A stretch of DNA of 64,000 nt from Anaerolineae bacterium (lineage in GTDB: Bacteria; Chloroflexota; Anaerolineae; Aggregatilineales; UBA2796), in the NCBI GenBank assembly GCA_019637615.1, contig JAHBVJ010000021.1:62001-126000 (forward strand). Reading direction: 5' to 3'. The translations under genes and the position numbers were made by a program. Within the stretch, counting starts at the first letter, position 1. Each line of letters starts with the position of its first letter. Under the pieces are notes generated by a model. That model was given only the letters and a program-made list of their open reading frames with translations. It had not been told where the DNA came from and searched no databases. This document shows positions 41,990 through 50,318 of this stretch, one piece after another.

Positions 41990-42915
41990 AACCGCTGCGA
42001 ATACTGATCACCGGTATTCCTCTGATTCTGGCGTTCGCGATCTTCATCTTGATCGCGAGTGGACGTATGCCGGACGGCTCGTTCGACCTGCGCATGGACG
42101 ATGGGATGCTAGTACTGCTAGGCGGGGTGCTGCTGTCGGCCTTGCAGGTGATTAACTTCCTCTCGCAACGCTGGCTGGATCGCGTCCACGAGCGCAGCAT
42201 GGAACACGCCAAGCTGGAAACGGCGGAAGAACATCGTAAATTCCTCAACCGACTCGACCACGAACTGAAAAACCCTCTGATGGCGCTGCGGGCGGGGCTT
42301 TCCAACCTCAGCGATACGCACGACGAAACCGAGCAGCAAAAGATCATCGCCAGTTTGAACGCGCAAACGCTGCGGATCGGGGCGCTGGTCACTGATCTGC
42401 GCAAGGTCGCGAACATCGGCACCTATCCGCTGGAACTGCTGCCGATCCCGCTGATCGACTTGCTGCGCGATGTGTACAGTGCCATCAAGGCGGATCCGCT
42501 GGCGGCAGGGCGTGATGTTCGGCTGCGCTTGCCCGCCCACGACACCATCATCGTCGGGGATCGCGATTTGCTGGTGCTGGCGCTGCATAACCTGTTGAGC
42601 AATGCGCTGAAATATTCGCAGCCAAACGACGTGGTGGAACTGCGCGGGGCACGCGAAGGCAGCGAGATCGTGCTGGAAGTATCCGATACTGGCGTGGGCA
42701 TCCCCAAACAAGAGCAGCCTGACGTGTGGAAAGAGCTGTATCGCGGGCATAACACGCACAGCGTACAGGGCAGCGGGATCGGGCTGGCGCTGGTGCAAGC
42801 CATTGTCGAGCGGCATGGCGGTCAGGTCACGCTGCGCAGCGAGGCGGGGCAAGGAACGACCGTCACCATCTGCCTGCCGATGATGAAAGCCCCCTCCAGC
42901 GTGTTACAGAGCTGA
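41986..42915 (+). CDS. Sensor histidine kinase
   Basis: 309 residues from the ATG at 41986. Two N-terminal membrane helices (about 8-25 and 40-60) enclose only some 14 residues, so there is no sizeable extracellular sensor and stimuli may be sensed within the membrane. The DHp domain has the H-box RLDHELKNPL (H92), followed by the HATPase core: N box LLSNALKYS, G1 DTGVGIP, and G2 GSGIGLALVQAIVERHGG. Partner of the regulator it overlaps. Confidence 0.92.
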   Translation: MKPLRILITGIPLILAFAIFILIASGRMPDGSFDLRMDDGMLVLLGGVLLSALQVINFLSQRWLDRVHERSMEHAKLETAEEHRKFLNRLDHELKNPLMALRAGLSNLSDTHDETEQQKIIASLNAQTLRIGALVTDLRKVANIGTYPLELLPIPLIDLLRDVYSAIKADPLAAGRDVRLRLPAHDTIIVGDRDLLVLALHNLLSNALKYSQPNDVVELRGAREGSEIVLEVSDTGVGIPKQEQPDVWKELYRGHNTHSVQGSGIGLALVQAIVERHGGQVTLRSEAGQGTTVTICLPMMKAPSSVLQS

Positions 42916-42977
42916 CACATCTACGTCAAGATTAACCGCAAGCCGCGCTAACGCAGCAGTCACACTTGATTTCAAAA

Positions 42978-42995
42978 CTGTCATACTCCGGTCAT
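42978..42995 (+). promoter_or_regulatory. Pho-box-like direct repeat upstream of the PDZ gene
   Basis: CTGTCATACTCCGGTCAT: two 7-base halves with an 11-base period, matching PhoB/OmpR-type sites. A TAGACT -10-like hexamer follows at 43017-43022. It may be the binding site of the regulator encoded at 41264. Confidence 0.45.
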
Positions 42996-43057
42996 AAGCG
43001 CGTGAAACCTCCCTCCTAGACTATGGGTAGTCGGGCAATTTTTGATGGAGGTTGACT

Positions 43058-44125
43058 ATGTATAACTCGACGTATAACTCGACAAGATCGCAGCGTTTAA
43101 TGGTAGGTGCAGTGGTAGTGGCAGTGGTGCTCACTGTCTTTTCCGCCTTTAGTTTCGCGAGTCCCGTCGCAGCAGCGGGCACCGGACACAAGCATCCTGA
43201 GCACCCCTATATGGGCGTGGAAATCGCCACCAACGGTAAAGAAGCCACAGTCGTGAACGTGATGCCAGACAGCCCCGCCGCCAAAGCTGGCCTGAAAAAA
43301 GGCGACATCATCACGGCGGTTGATGGTCAAGCCGTGACCGCCGCCGACATCGCTATGCAAGTCACCGCGCTCAAGGTTGGCAAAGAAATCAAGCTCTCGG
43401 TCGTGCGCGATAACAAAGCGATGGACATCAGCCTAACTTTGGGCGATATGCCCGTGAATATCTACTGGGTAGACGCGACGAATGAAGCCGTCTTGATGTA
43501 TCGTCCCACGGAGCAGAATTGGATGCTGGTGTCGGTTGGCTCCGACGCGGCACTGACCAAGGCGGGCTTCAAGGATGGTGACACGATCAAGACGTTCGAT
43601 GGCAAGGCCTACACGGCAGATACCCTCGCTGCCTACGTAGCCGGACTGAAGAAGACCGCTGAAGTGACAGTCGGAATCGAGCGTGACAGCAAAGCACAGG
43701 ACATCAAGGTGAGCATGGCAGACCTGAGCAAACTCACAGCGAGTCCGGTCGTGTTCTACGAAGATGAACTGCACCGCAGCGGTGCGCTAGGCATCCAATA
43801 TCTGCCGCTCACGTCTACCATCGCGGGTGACTATGGCCTTGAGGCAAAGGCGGGCGTACTCGTCGTGACGGCGACCGCCACCGACGAGAAGGCTGGCCTG
43901 AAGTTGATGGACGTGATCACGGCGGTCAACAATACCAAGCTCGTTACCGTTGCCGACTTCACCAATGCGTTAGCCAAGGTCAAGGCAGGCGACAAAGTGA
44001 CGTTAGTGGTTGACCGCGCGGGCAAGACGGAAAAGGTTGAGGTCAAGGTGGGCAGCATAGAAGACGCCCTCAATTCTGCGGCGGGCGCGCTTGCTCAACT
44101 CTTCCATCTTAAAGGTAACGCATAA
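43058..44125 (+). CDS. Secreted triple-PDZ protein without protease domain
   Basis: 355 residues from the ATG at 43058 (TGGAGG six bases upstream). Signal peptide to about 38 (VVVAVVLTVFSAFSFASPVA), a short His/Pro segment, then three PDZ-like units: about 48-128 (YMGVEIATNGKEATVVNVMP), about 145-225 (WMLVSVGSDAALTKAGFKDG) and about 240-340 (ALGIQYLPL...AGLKLMDVITAVNN). Each has the 'AGLK.GD.I..VDG..V' core. No serine protease domain. It could present misfolded chains to, or tether, the HtrA protease encoded 2 kb upstream. Confidence 0.85.
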   Translation: MYNSTYNSTRSQRLMVGAVVVAVVLTVFSAFSFASPVAAAGTGHKHPEHPYMGVEIATNGKEATVVNVMPDSPAAKAGLKKGDIITAVDGQAVTAADIAMQVTALKVGKEIKLSVVRDNKAMDISLTLGDMPVNIYWVDATNEAVLMYRPTEQNWMLVSVGSDAALTKAGFKDGDTIKTFDGKAYTADTLAAYVAGLKKTAEVTVGIERDSKAQDIKVSMADLSKLTASPVVFYEDELHRSGALGIQYLPLTSTIAGDYGLEAKAGVLVVTATATDEKAGLKLMDVITAVNNTKLVTVADFTNALAKVKAGDKVTLVVDRAGKTEKVEVKVGSIEDALNSAAGALAQLFHLKGNA

Positions 44126-44161
44126 CTAACCCCGCGTCCTTTTCCTACTGCCAATAAACAT

Positions 44162-44206
44162 GAGGCAGATCCGCCTGATCAAGTGGGCGGATCTGCCTCC
44201 GTTTTA
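44162..44206. terminator. Bidirectional terminator between PDZ and methyltransferase genes
   Basis: A 14-base perfect stem, GAGGCAGATCCGCC with GGCGGATCTGCCTC, 10-base loop, then CGTTTTA on the plus strand. The minus-strand gene ends inside the loop. Confidence 0.85.
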
Positions 44207-44850
44207 GTGGGGAAAGGGGGATCAGGATGGTGCTTGAGCACCTTGAAGGCAACCGAGCTTTCTTGCTTTTCGGCGGGTTGGCTGATCAACCAGCGAAAGA
44301 TCCCACCGAGGGAGGTGCGCCGTTCCACGATCTCGAATTCGGCGGCGCGGATGATGCTTTCCGTATGGCGGTTGAGATGACAGCCGCCCGTCACCGCGTG
44401 CCACGCCGGATGAAACACATCCTGGATGAGGCCGATGGGTTCGTAGCGACTGCGCATATGCTCGATGCTATACAGTTTGCCGTTCGGCGTGAGGACGCGG
44501 GAGATTTCGCGCAGGGCTTTGCCGGGGTCAGGGATGCTGCAAAAGACCAACGTCGCCACCACCGCGTCAAACGTGTCATCCGCGAAGGGCAAATGTTGAG
44601 CATCCGCCAGCGTGATCTCCATGCCCGCCGGAAAGCGCGCGAATTTCTCGATGGCCTCGCCCATATTCGTCGCGTCAACATCGCTAATGACGACTTTGGC
44701 ATCAGCGCGATAGTAAGGATAGTTTGCGCCGCTGCGCGTGCCGATTTCCAGCACACGCCCGCTCACATGAGACAGCAGATCATAACGCCAGCCCGCTAAC
44801 CCCAACCAACCCGGACGGCGCGCAGTTCGGCAAAACGGACAAGAGGCCAT
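44179..44850 (-). CDS. Class I SAM-dependent methyltransferase
   Basis: 223 residues with the Rossmann-type SAM motifs: VLEIGTRSGANYPYY (motif I), VVISDVDATNM (motif II acidic residue), EITLADAQHLPFADDTFDAV (motif III/IV) and ALREISRVLTPNGKLYSIEH. The N-terminus carries CPFC and a short Arg/Trp segment, possibly a membrane-associating or zinc-like start. The shape is that of UbiE/METTL7-like enzymes that methylate quinones, lipids or thiols. Single gene, acceptor unknown. Confidence 0.85.
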   Translation of the reverse strand: MASCPFCRTARRPGWLGLAGWRYDLLSHVSGRVLEIGTRSGANYPYYRADAKVVISDVDATNMGEAIEKFARFPAGMEITLADAQHLPFADDTFDAVVATLVFCSIPDPGKALREISRVLTPNGKLYSIEHMRSRYEPIGLIQDVFHPAWHAVTGGCHLNRHTESIIRAAEFEIVERRTSLGGIFRWLISQPAEKQESSVAFKVLKHHPDPPFPTKTEADPPT

Positions 44851-45070
44851 ACCTAATCGCTTTCGGTTTTTCCGTATAGCACGATTTTATTCCTAATCCG
44901 CGCTTTTGAGTCCTTACAACCTTCACGGATTTCATAATAGTTTCCACACTTTTCTTAGCCAGATATTACGTCCAGCCTTGCGTTTTTTCCCGCGCACCAG
45001 CGAAAACGCCGCCCAAGCGTTGGCTTCAGCAAACCGCCGATTCGTCATTTCTGGAATCAGTCACACGATT

Positions 45071-45142
45071 CGGAAATCGATTTCCGTTTTCTCTTGACTC
45101 TGCCAAAATTTAGCTTATACTGGAATCGGAAATCGATTTCCG
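45071..45142 (+). promoter_or_regulatory. Promoter flanked by two identical LacI-type operators
   Basis: The perfect palindrome CGGAAATCGATTTCCG occurs at 45071-45086 and again at 45127-45142, 56 bases apart centre to centre. They enclose TTGACT (45094-45099), a 16-base spacer and TATACT (45116-45121). A degenerate third copy (CGGAATCGATCT) is at 45166-45177. The layout suits looping repression of the arabinofuranoside operon by its LacI protein. The region from 44851 to 45060 holds nothing I can identify. Confidence 0.85.
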
Positions 45143-45192
45143 ACATAACATCAACTATGGTGTTTCGGAATCGATCTAGAGGTCAGTAAGCC

Positions 45193-46224
45193 TTGGGCAC
45201 CAAGAAAACGCTTCCGGTCACCATACGCGATGTTGCCCAACTCGCCGGAGTCGCGCCGGGCACTGTTTCCAAAGTGTTGAACAATGCCCCGCACATCAGC
45301 GAAGAAACTAAAGCGCGCGTCGAAGAAGCTGTACGAAAGCTCAACTTCCGGCGCAACACCATCGCGCGCAGCCTGAAGATGAGCCATACCGCCACGCTAG
45401 GGTTGATCACGGATGATCTCGAAGGCGTGTTCACGATGTCGATGATGCGCGGGGTGGAAGCCGTCGCCAGCGCACAGGGCTTCAGCGTGTTCCTGTGCAA
45501 CAGCTATGGCGACATGGCGCGCGAAAAAGACCACCTGCAAGTGCTGCTCGATAAACAGGTGGATGGGATCATCCTCCTCAGCGGCTACAAGGTGCATGAA
45601 CGCGGCGCACCGGCGCTTGATCTGGGGCAGGTGCCGACCGTTTACCTGTATCAATATACGCGGGCGGTGTCGGCCTCGTGCATCATCCCCGACGACTTGG
45701 GCGGTGGCGCAGTAGCCACGCGGCATTTGCTGGAGCTTGGCAGACGGCGGATCGGCTTCCTCAACGGGCCGCCGCATTATGAAGCGACCCATCGGCGCTT
45801 AGACGGCTATCGTCAGGAATTGACGACTCATGGCGTCGCCTTCGATCCGGCGTTAGTGCGCGTAGGCAAATGGAACGAGGCCAGCGGCTACCAGATGGCG
45901 CATGAACTGTTGGCGCTATCCGACCTGCCCGATGCACTCTTTTGCGCCAGCGACAGTCTTGCCGTCGGCGCGTTGGAAGCGCTGCGAGAGCGTGGTGTGC
46001 GTGTGCCGGAAGACATCGCCGTCGTTGGCTTTGATAACCGCAATTTCGCGAAATATCAGCGTCCGCCGCTGACCACCGTGGCACTGCCGCTGGTGGAGAT
46101 GGGCACCAAGGCCGGACAACTGCTGATCGACGCCATCCACACGGGCAGCCCGCAGCAAGCCGAATTGATCGAGGTCGAATGCCAACTGGTGGTGCGGCAG
46201 TCATGCGGAGCAGTGGGGGGATAG
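45193..46224 (+). CDS. LacI-family transcriptional regulator of arabinofuranoside operon
   Basis: 343 residues from a TTG at 45193, with GAGGT upstream; no ATG or GTG fits before the helix-turn-helix. The DNA-binding region is TIRDVAQLAGVAPGTVSKVLNN with hinge RRNTIARSLKMSHT, and the effector domain ends VAVVGFDNRNFAKYQRPPLTTV. It should bind the twin CGGAAATCGATTTCCG operators at its own promoter. The inducer is presumed to be an arabinose-containing sugar from the GH127 gene in the same operon. Confidence 0.9.
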   Translation: MGTKKTLPVTIRDVAQLAGVAPGTVSKVLNNAPHISEETKARVEEAVRKLNFRRNTIARSLKMSHTATLGLITDDLEGVFTMSMMRGVEAVASAQGFSVFLCNSYGDMAREKDHLQVLLDKQVDGIILLSGYKVHERGAPALDLGQVPTVYLYQYTRAVSASCIIPDDLGGGAVATRHLLELGRRRIGFLNGPPHYEATHRRLDGYRQELTTHGVAFDPALVRVGKWNEASGYQMAHELLALSDLPDALFCASDSLAVGALEALRERGVRVPEDIAVVGFDNRNFAKYQRPPLTTVALPLVEMGTKAGQLLIDAIHTGSPQQAELIEVECQLVVRQSCGAVGG

Positions 46225-46270
46225 ACAGCGAACCGAACGCTGACGAATTACATCGAAGGGAGTTTTTCTT

Positions 46271-47911
46271 TTGTATATTAACGATCTTAGTTATGACCCG
46301 CGTGATCCACTCTTTGAAGTACCCGGAATGCCCACTGTACGATGGGGCATTCAGGTGTTCACCACGCGGAATATGTATGGCCTCGATCCCGCCCGCACGC
46401 AGATCACCCAAGAGGGATCACAGACGCGGTTGGTGTGCGACCAGTTGAGTTGGGGCGGCCAGCAGCAGCGCTCGGCGGGACGCGTCGAGGCTACCCTGAC
46501 GCGTGTGGGCAATGTGCTCACGTTCCGCGTTCAGGCACAGCACGCCGAACCCCTCAAGGTCGTCAAACTGCTGGTATGGGGCTTGCCGGAAGCCGCCCTT
46601 GAGCAGGGTTGGTGGCAAGCGATCACCGCTGCCGACGATGCTTATCAGGTGACGACTACGCGCCCGCTGTGGTGGAATTATCCGTGGCGCGAATGGCTGA
46701 CGCCATGGGCGTGCGCGGGGCAGGCGGAGGGCAAGCCGCTGGTGTGCGTCAGCGTGCGCGATCCCGAAGTGCGGGCGAAACGGCTGTATGTTCACCGTCC
46801 GCCGTATGCAGACAGCCAATCTGTTGTTGAAGTTTGCTTCGAAGAAGACGCGATGCGCTGGGGATCGCAGATCGCGACGCCGGACATCCGCGTGCATATC
46901 TGTGCGAACAAAGCCGAGATGCAAGCCGATTTCGATGAGCATCTCCGTTTCGTGCAGCAGTGCTTTGGCTTGCAAGCATGGGAAACGCGCAAAGATGTGC
47001 CCGCGTGGATGCGCGATGTGCGCTTGGTGCTTAACCTGCACGGGCAGCACTGGACGGGCTACGTGTTCAACACGTTTGACCGCATGGCGGAGACACTGCG
47101 CTTCGTGACGCAGCACATCCCCGGTAAGCACCTGCTGGCCTACATCCCCGGTTGGGAAGGCCGCTACTACTACGCGTATCCCAATTACCGTCCCGGTGAA
47201 GCGTTGGGCGGCGAGGCGGGCTTCCGGCGGCTGGTGGCGACGGCTAACGAACTCGGCGTACACCTGATGCCGATGTTCGGGATGCACGGCACGAACCTTC
47301 AGGTTTATCCCGATTGGGAGCGATCCGTCTTCCGCAGCCGCACCAACTCCTACGTGGTGGGCGTCAACTGCCCCGATTGGGACACTGACCGCACGGGCGA
47401 GGATGATCAGGTCTTCTTGAACCCCGGCGAACCCGTTTTCCGTCAACATTTGCTGGAACAAGTCAGCGCCGTGATCCGCGATTTCGGCGTGTCGGGCGTG
47501 TTCCTCGATACGTCGGCGTGCTGGTTCAACGATCCCCGCCACAACCTGATCGAAGGCTACCGCTTGTTGATCGGAGAACTGAATAAACGTCACCCCGATG
47601 TGCTGGTGGCGGGCGAAGGCTGGTTCGACGCTCTGCTCGGCTTGATGCCCGTCAACCAGACGTGGCTCGGCATCAGCCGCCCCTATCGTCAACCGCGTTT
47701 GCTGACCGATTTCGCCCGCGTGATCGGGCATCTAGCCGAGGGCGCGCCGGGGCCAGTCAGTACGGGCGTGCATGAGCGCGGGTTCACTTACAAGGTGGAA
47801 GACACGGTGATGCCGGGGCATATCCGCTCACTGGGCATCGTGGACGACACGCTCGACCACTATCGCGACGACGTCATCGCGGTATGCCGAGCCGCTGCCG
47901 GACAATCCTAA
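46271..47911 (+). CDS. Putative glycoside hydrolase, TIM-barrel type, unclassified
   Basis: 546 residues from a TTG at 46271, with AAGGGAG eight bases upstream. No signal peptide. An N-terminal beta-rich part (about 1-230) is followed by a (beta/alpha)8-like region: VPAWMRDVRLVLNLHGQHW, GKHLLAYIPGWEGRYYYAY, GVHLMPMFGMHGTN, GVSGVFLDTSACWF and HPDVLVAGEGWFDAL. D413 and E449 at strand ends are placed like the nucleophile and acid/base of clan-D/GH-A type glycosidases, as in DUF6259-like proteins. I cannot assign it to a numbered family. Its operon suggests action on arabinose-containing oligosaccharides. Confidence 0.65.
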   Translation: MYINDLSYDPRDPLFEVPGMPTVRWGIQVFTTRNMYGLDPARTQITQEGSQTRLVCDQLSWGGQQQRSAGRVEATLTRVGNVLTFRVQAQHAEPLKVVKLLVWGLPEAALEQGWWQAITAADDAYQVTTTRPLWWNYPWREWLTPWACAGQAEGKPLVCVSVRDPEVRAKRLYVHRPPYADSQSVVEVCFEEDAMRWGSQIATPDIRVHICANKAEMQADFDEHLRFVQQCFGLQAWETRKDVPAWMRDVRLVLNLHGQHWTGYVFNTFDRMAETLRFVTQHIPGKHLLAYIPGWEGRYYYAYPNYRPGEALGGEAGFRRLVATANELGVHLMPMFGMHGTNLQVYPDWERSVFRSRTNSYVVGVNCPDWDTDRTGEDDQVFLNPGEPVFRQHLLEQVSAVIRDFGVSGVFLDTSACWFNDPRHNLIEGYRLLIGELNKRHPDVLVAGEGWFDALLGLMPVNQTWLGISRPYRQPRLLTDFARVIGHLAEGAPGPVSTGVHERGFTYKVEDTVMPGHIRSLGIVDDTLDHYRDDVIAVCRAAAGQS

Positions 47912-47979
47912 CAGTACGCGGAGGAATCAACCGCCGCCGCTGTAAAAATAGACCGTTTTCGATTATAAGGAGAGTTTCA

Positions 47980-49239
47980 ATGCACCGTTCAGTCAAGCTA
48001 ATTACCTTATGCATCGTCTTGGCGTTGGGGCTGGCTGGTCTGGGTACCAGAGCCGCCGCTCAAGACGCGGTCACCATCCAGTTCTGGACGCGTGATAGCA
48101 ACCGTGCCGCCGTGGAAACGCTGGTCAAGGCATACAACGCCCTTGGCAAGAATCAGATCGAAGTCACCGTGATCCCCGCCGCCGACTACATCACCAAAGT
48201 AGGCACGGCGGCGGCTGGTGGCGCAGCCCCTGACCTGCTCGCGGTTGACCTGATCTATGTGCCCGCCTTTGCCGCCAACGGACAACTGGCTGACATCACC
48301 GATCTGGCGAAAGCGCTGCCGTATTTCGACAAGCTGAGTCCGTCGCACGTCCGCCTTGCCACCTATCAGGACAAGATTTACGGTCTGCCGTTCAACGCGG
48401 AAGGCTCGATCCTCCTGTACAACAAGACGCTGTTCAAGGCCGCTGGACTCGACCCTGAGAAGCCGCCTACCAACTGGGCGGAAATCTACGACGCCGCCAA
48501 GAAGATCACGGCGCTCGGTGACGAGAATTACGGTTTCTGGTTCTCCGGTTCGTGCGCGGGCTGCAACGCCTTCACCTTCCTGCCGCTGATCTGGGCGAGC
48601 GGTGGTGATGTGTTGAGCGCCGACGGCACGCAGCCGACGCTGACTGACCCCGCTGTGAAATCCGCGCTTGAGTTCTACAAGAAGCTGTGGGACGAAAAAC
48701 TGGTTCCCGAAGGCTCCAAGGTGGACACCGGCACGGACTTCCTCGGCGCGTTCCTGACTGGCAAAATCGGTATGGCGGGTTCCGGCGCGTTCTCGATCAG
48801 CGTGCTGAAGAACGAGCACCCTGACATCGACTTCGGCCTGACCTTCCTCCCCGGCGAAAATGGCGGCAAGTCATCGTTCGCAGGTGGCGACTCGATTGCC
48901 ATCCCGTCCGGTTCGCAGCACCCGAAGGAAGCCTTTGACTTCATCGCGTGGATGTCCTCGGATGAAGTGCAGCTTGAGCAGTACGCCAAGCTGGCGCAGC
49001 TCCCCGTGCGCATCGACCTGACCAGCAACAAGTACTTCGACGCCGATCCGCGCCTTTCGACCAACGCCGAAGCGATGGCGATTGGCAAGACGCCGTACAG
49101 CCTCGTTTACAACGAACTGTTCAATGATGCCAATGGCCCGTGGTTAGCCATGATCCAGAAGGCAGTCTATGACGGTGATGTGGACGGCGCGATTGCCGAG
49201 GCTCAAGATCGCTTCACGCAGATTATGGCCCCGAAGTAA
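47980..49239 (+). CDS. Extracellular sugar-binding protein of arabinofuranoside transporter
   Basis: 419 residues from the ATG at 47980, preceded by TAAGGAGAG. Signal peptide MHRSVKLITLCIVLALGLAG, cleaved near AAA-QD. Family-1 binding protein: TIQFWTRDSNRAAVETLVKAYN, AAPDLLAVDLIYVPAFAANG, YGLPFNAEGSILLYNKTLFKAAGLDPEKPP and a C-terminal FIAWMSSDEVQLEQYAKL. Should bind the oligosaccharide outside the membrane. A hairpin downstream (49273) probably keeps its mRNA more abundant than that of the permeases. Confidence 0.92.
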   Translation: MHRSVKLITLCIVLALGLAGLGTRAAAQDAVTIQFWTRDSNRAAVETLVKAYNALGKNQIEVTVIPAADYITKVGTAAAGGAAPDLLAVDLIYVPAFAANGQLADITDLAKALPYFDKLSPSHVRLATYQDKIYGLPFNAEGSILLYNKTLFKAAGLDPEKPPTNWAEIYDAAKKITALGDENYGFWFSGSCAGCNAFTFLPLIWASGGDVLSADGTQPTLTDPAVKSALEFYKKLWDEKLVPEGSKVDTGTDFLGAFLTGKIGMAGSGAFSISVLKNEHPDIDFGLTFLPGENGGKSSFAGGDSIAIPSGSQHPKEAFDFIAWMSSDEVQLEQYAKLAQLPVRIDLTSNKYFDADPRLSTNAEAMAIGKTPYSLVYNELFNDANGPWLAMIQKAVYDGDVDGAIAEAQDRFTQIMAPK

Positions 49240-49272
49240 AAACTACCCGGTTCCTCTCTCCGAGTTAGACTA

Positions 49273-49306
49273 TCCCATATCCATCGGTTCTCTGGTGGAT
49301 ATGGGA
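49273..49306 (+). terminator. Intra-operon hairpin after the binding-protein gene
   Basis: An 11-base stem, TCCCATATCCA with TGGATATGGGA, 12-base loop, no clear U-tract. Probably mRNA-stabilising or partially terminating. Confidence 0.65.
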
Positions 49307-49353
49307 CGATCTTCCCGCTGCCAGAGTGACCGCTAGAGGCACGGAGACGTTTC

Positions 49354-50277
49354 ATGCAAAAGGCCGAAATAATGACCACAGTCAACCGCGCACGTTCACG
49401 CGGCTTCTTCGCCAACCGTCAAAATGTCGGACTGCTGTTTGCGCTGCCGGCGGTGCTTTTCTCCGTCGTCTTTTTTGTGATCCCGCTGATCATGACAGTG
49501 TTTATGTCGCTGCACGACTGGCCTCTGCTCGGTGAGCACCGCTTCATCGGGTTGGACAACTACGTGAAGCTGGCTTCCGATGGGCAGTTCTGGAGCAGCC
49601 TGTGGTTCACCACGCGCTACACGCTGGTCATCACGCCGATCATTTTCATCCTCGCGTTCATTCTGGCGACGCTGGTGAATTTGCCCTTGCGCTTCATCGG
49701 TTTTTTCCGCACGGCCTTCTTCATTCCGGTGGTGATCGGGCTAGGCACATCGAGCCTGTTGTGGGTGTGGATGCTGAACGACCGCGTGGGGCCGATTGAT
49801 GGCATTTTGTTGAACCTCAAGCTGATCCCGAAATCCATTGTCTGGCTCGGTGAAGCCAATTCCGCCATGACGTGGATCATCATTTCGGTGGTGTGGAAGA
49901 CGGTGGGGTTCACGATGGTGCTGCTGCTGACGGGGATGCAAGCGATTCCTGAAGAATTGTATCAGCAGGCGATGGTCGATGGCGCGGGACTGTGGGAAAA
50001 ATTCCGCTTCATCACGCTGCCGCTGCTGCGCCGCACGGTCGCACTGGCGATGGTGCTGTCCGTCATCGGCTCGTACCTCGGCTTCGACCAATTTTACATC
50101 ATGACGCGCGGTGGGCCGCAGAATACTACGATTTCCGTGGTGTACTGGATTTTCAATAATTCGTTCACATATTTCCGGCTTGGCTACGGCGCGGCACTAT
50201 CGATTGTTTTACTCGTGATTCTGGTTATTTTAAGCGTGATTCAGCTTCGACTGCTGCGCGACGAAACCCAATATTAG
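49354..50277 (+). CDS. Sugar ABC transporter permease (MalF/UgpA type)
   Basis: 307 residues. After a basic N-terminus (NRARSRGFFANRQN) come membrane helices with VGLLFALPAVLFSVVFFVIP and LHDWPLLGEHRFIGLDNYVK, and the EAA loop EELYQQAMVDGAGLWEKFRF before ITLPLLRRTV. First channel subunit of the arabinofuranoside transporter; pairs with the product of 50319. GGAG lies ahead of the ATG. Confidence 0.92.
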   Translation: MQKAEIMTTVNRARSRGFFANRQNVGLLFALPAVLFSVVFFVIPLIMTVFMSLHDWPLLGEHRFIGLDNYVKLASDGQFWSSLWFTTRYTLVITPIIFILAFILATLVNLPLRFIGFFRTAFFIPVVIGLGTSSLLWVWMLNDRVGPIDGILLNLKLIPKSIVWLGEANSAMTWIIISVVWKTVGFTMVLLLTGMQAIPEELYQQAMVDGAGLWEKFRFITLPLLRRTVALAMVLSVIGSYLGFDQFYIMTRGGPQNTTISVVYWIFNNSFTYFRLGYGAALSIVLLVILVILSVIQLRLLRDETQY

Positions 50278-50318
50278 CCCGTTGACGAAAAGATGCAGAT
50301 TAGAAAAGAGAGCGTAGC

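Noticed and set aside
46418..47731. Long minus-strand frame opposite the putative glycosidase
   Set aside because: His/Arg-rich antisense translation; operon context and ribosome site support the plus strand.
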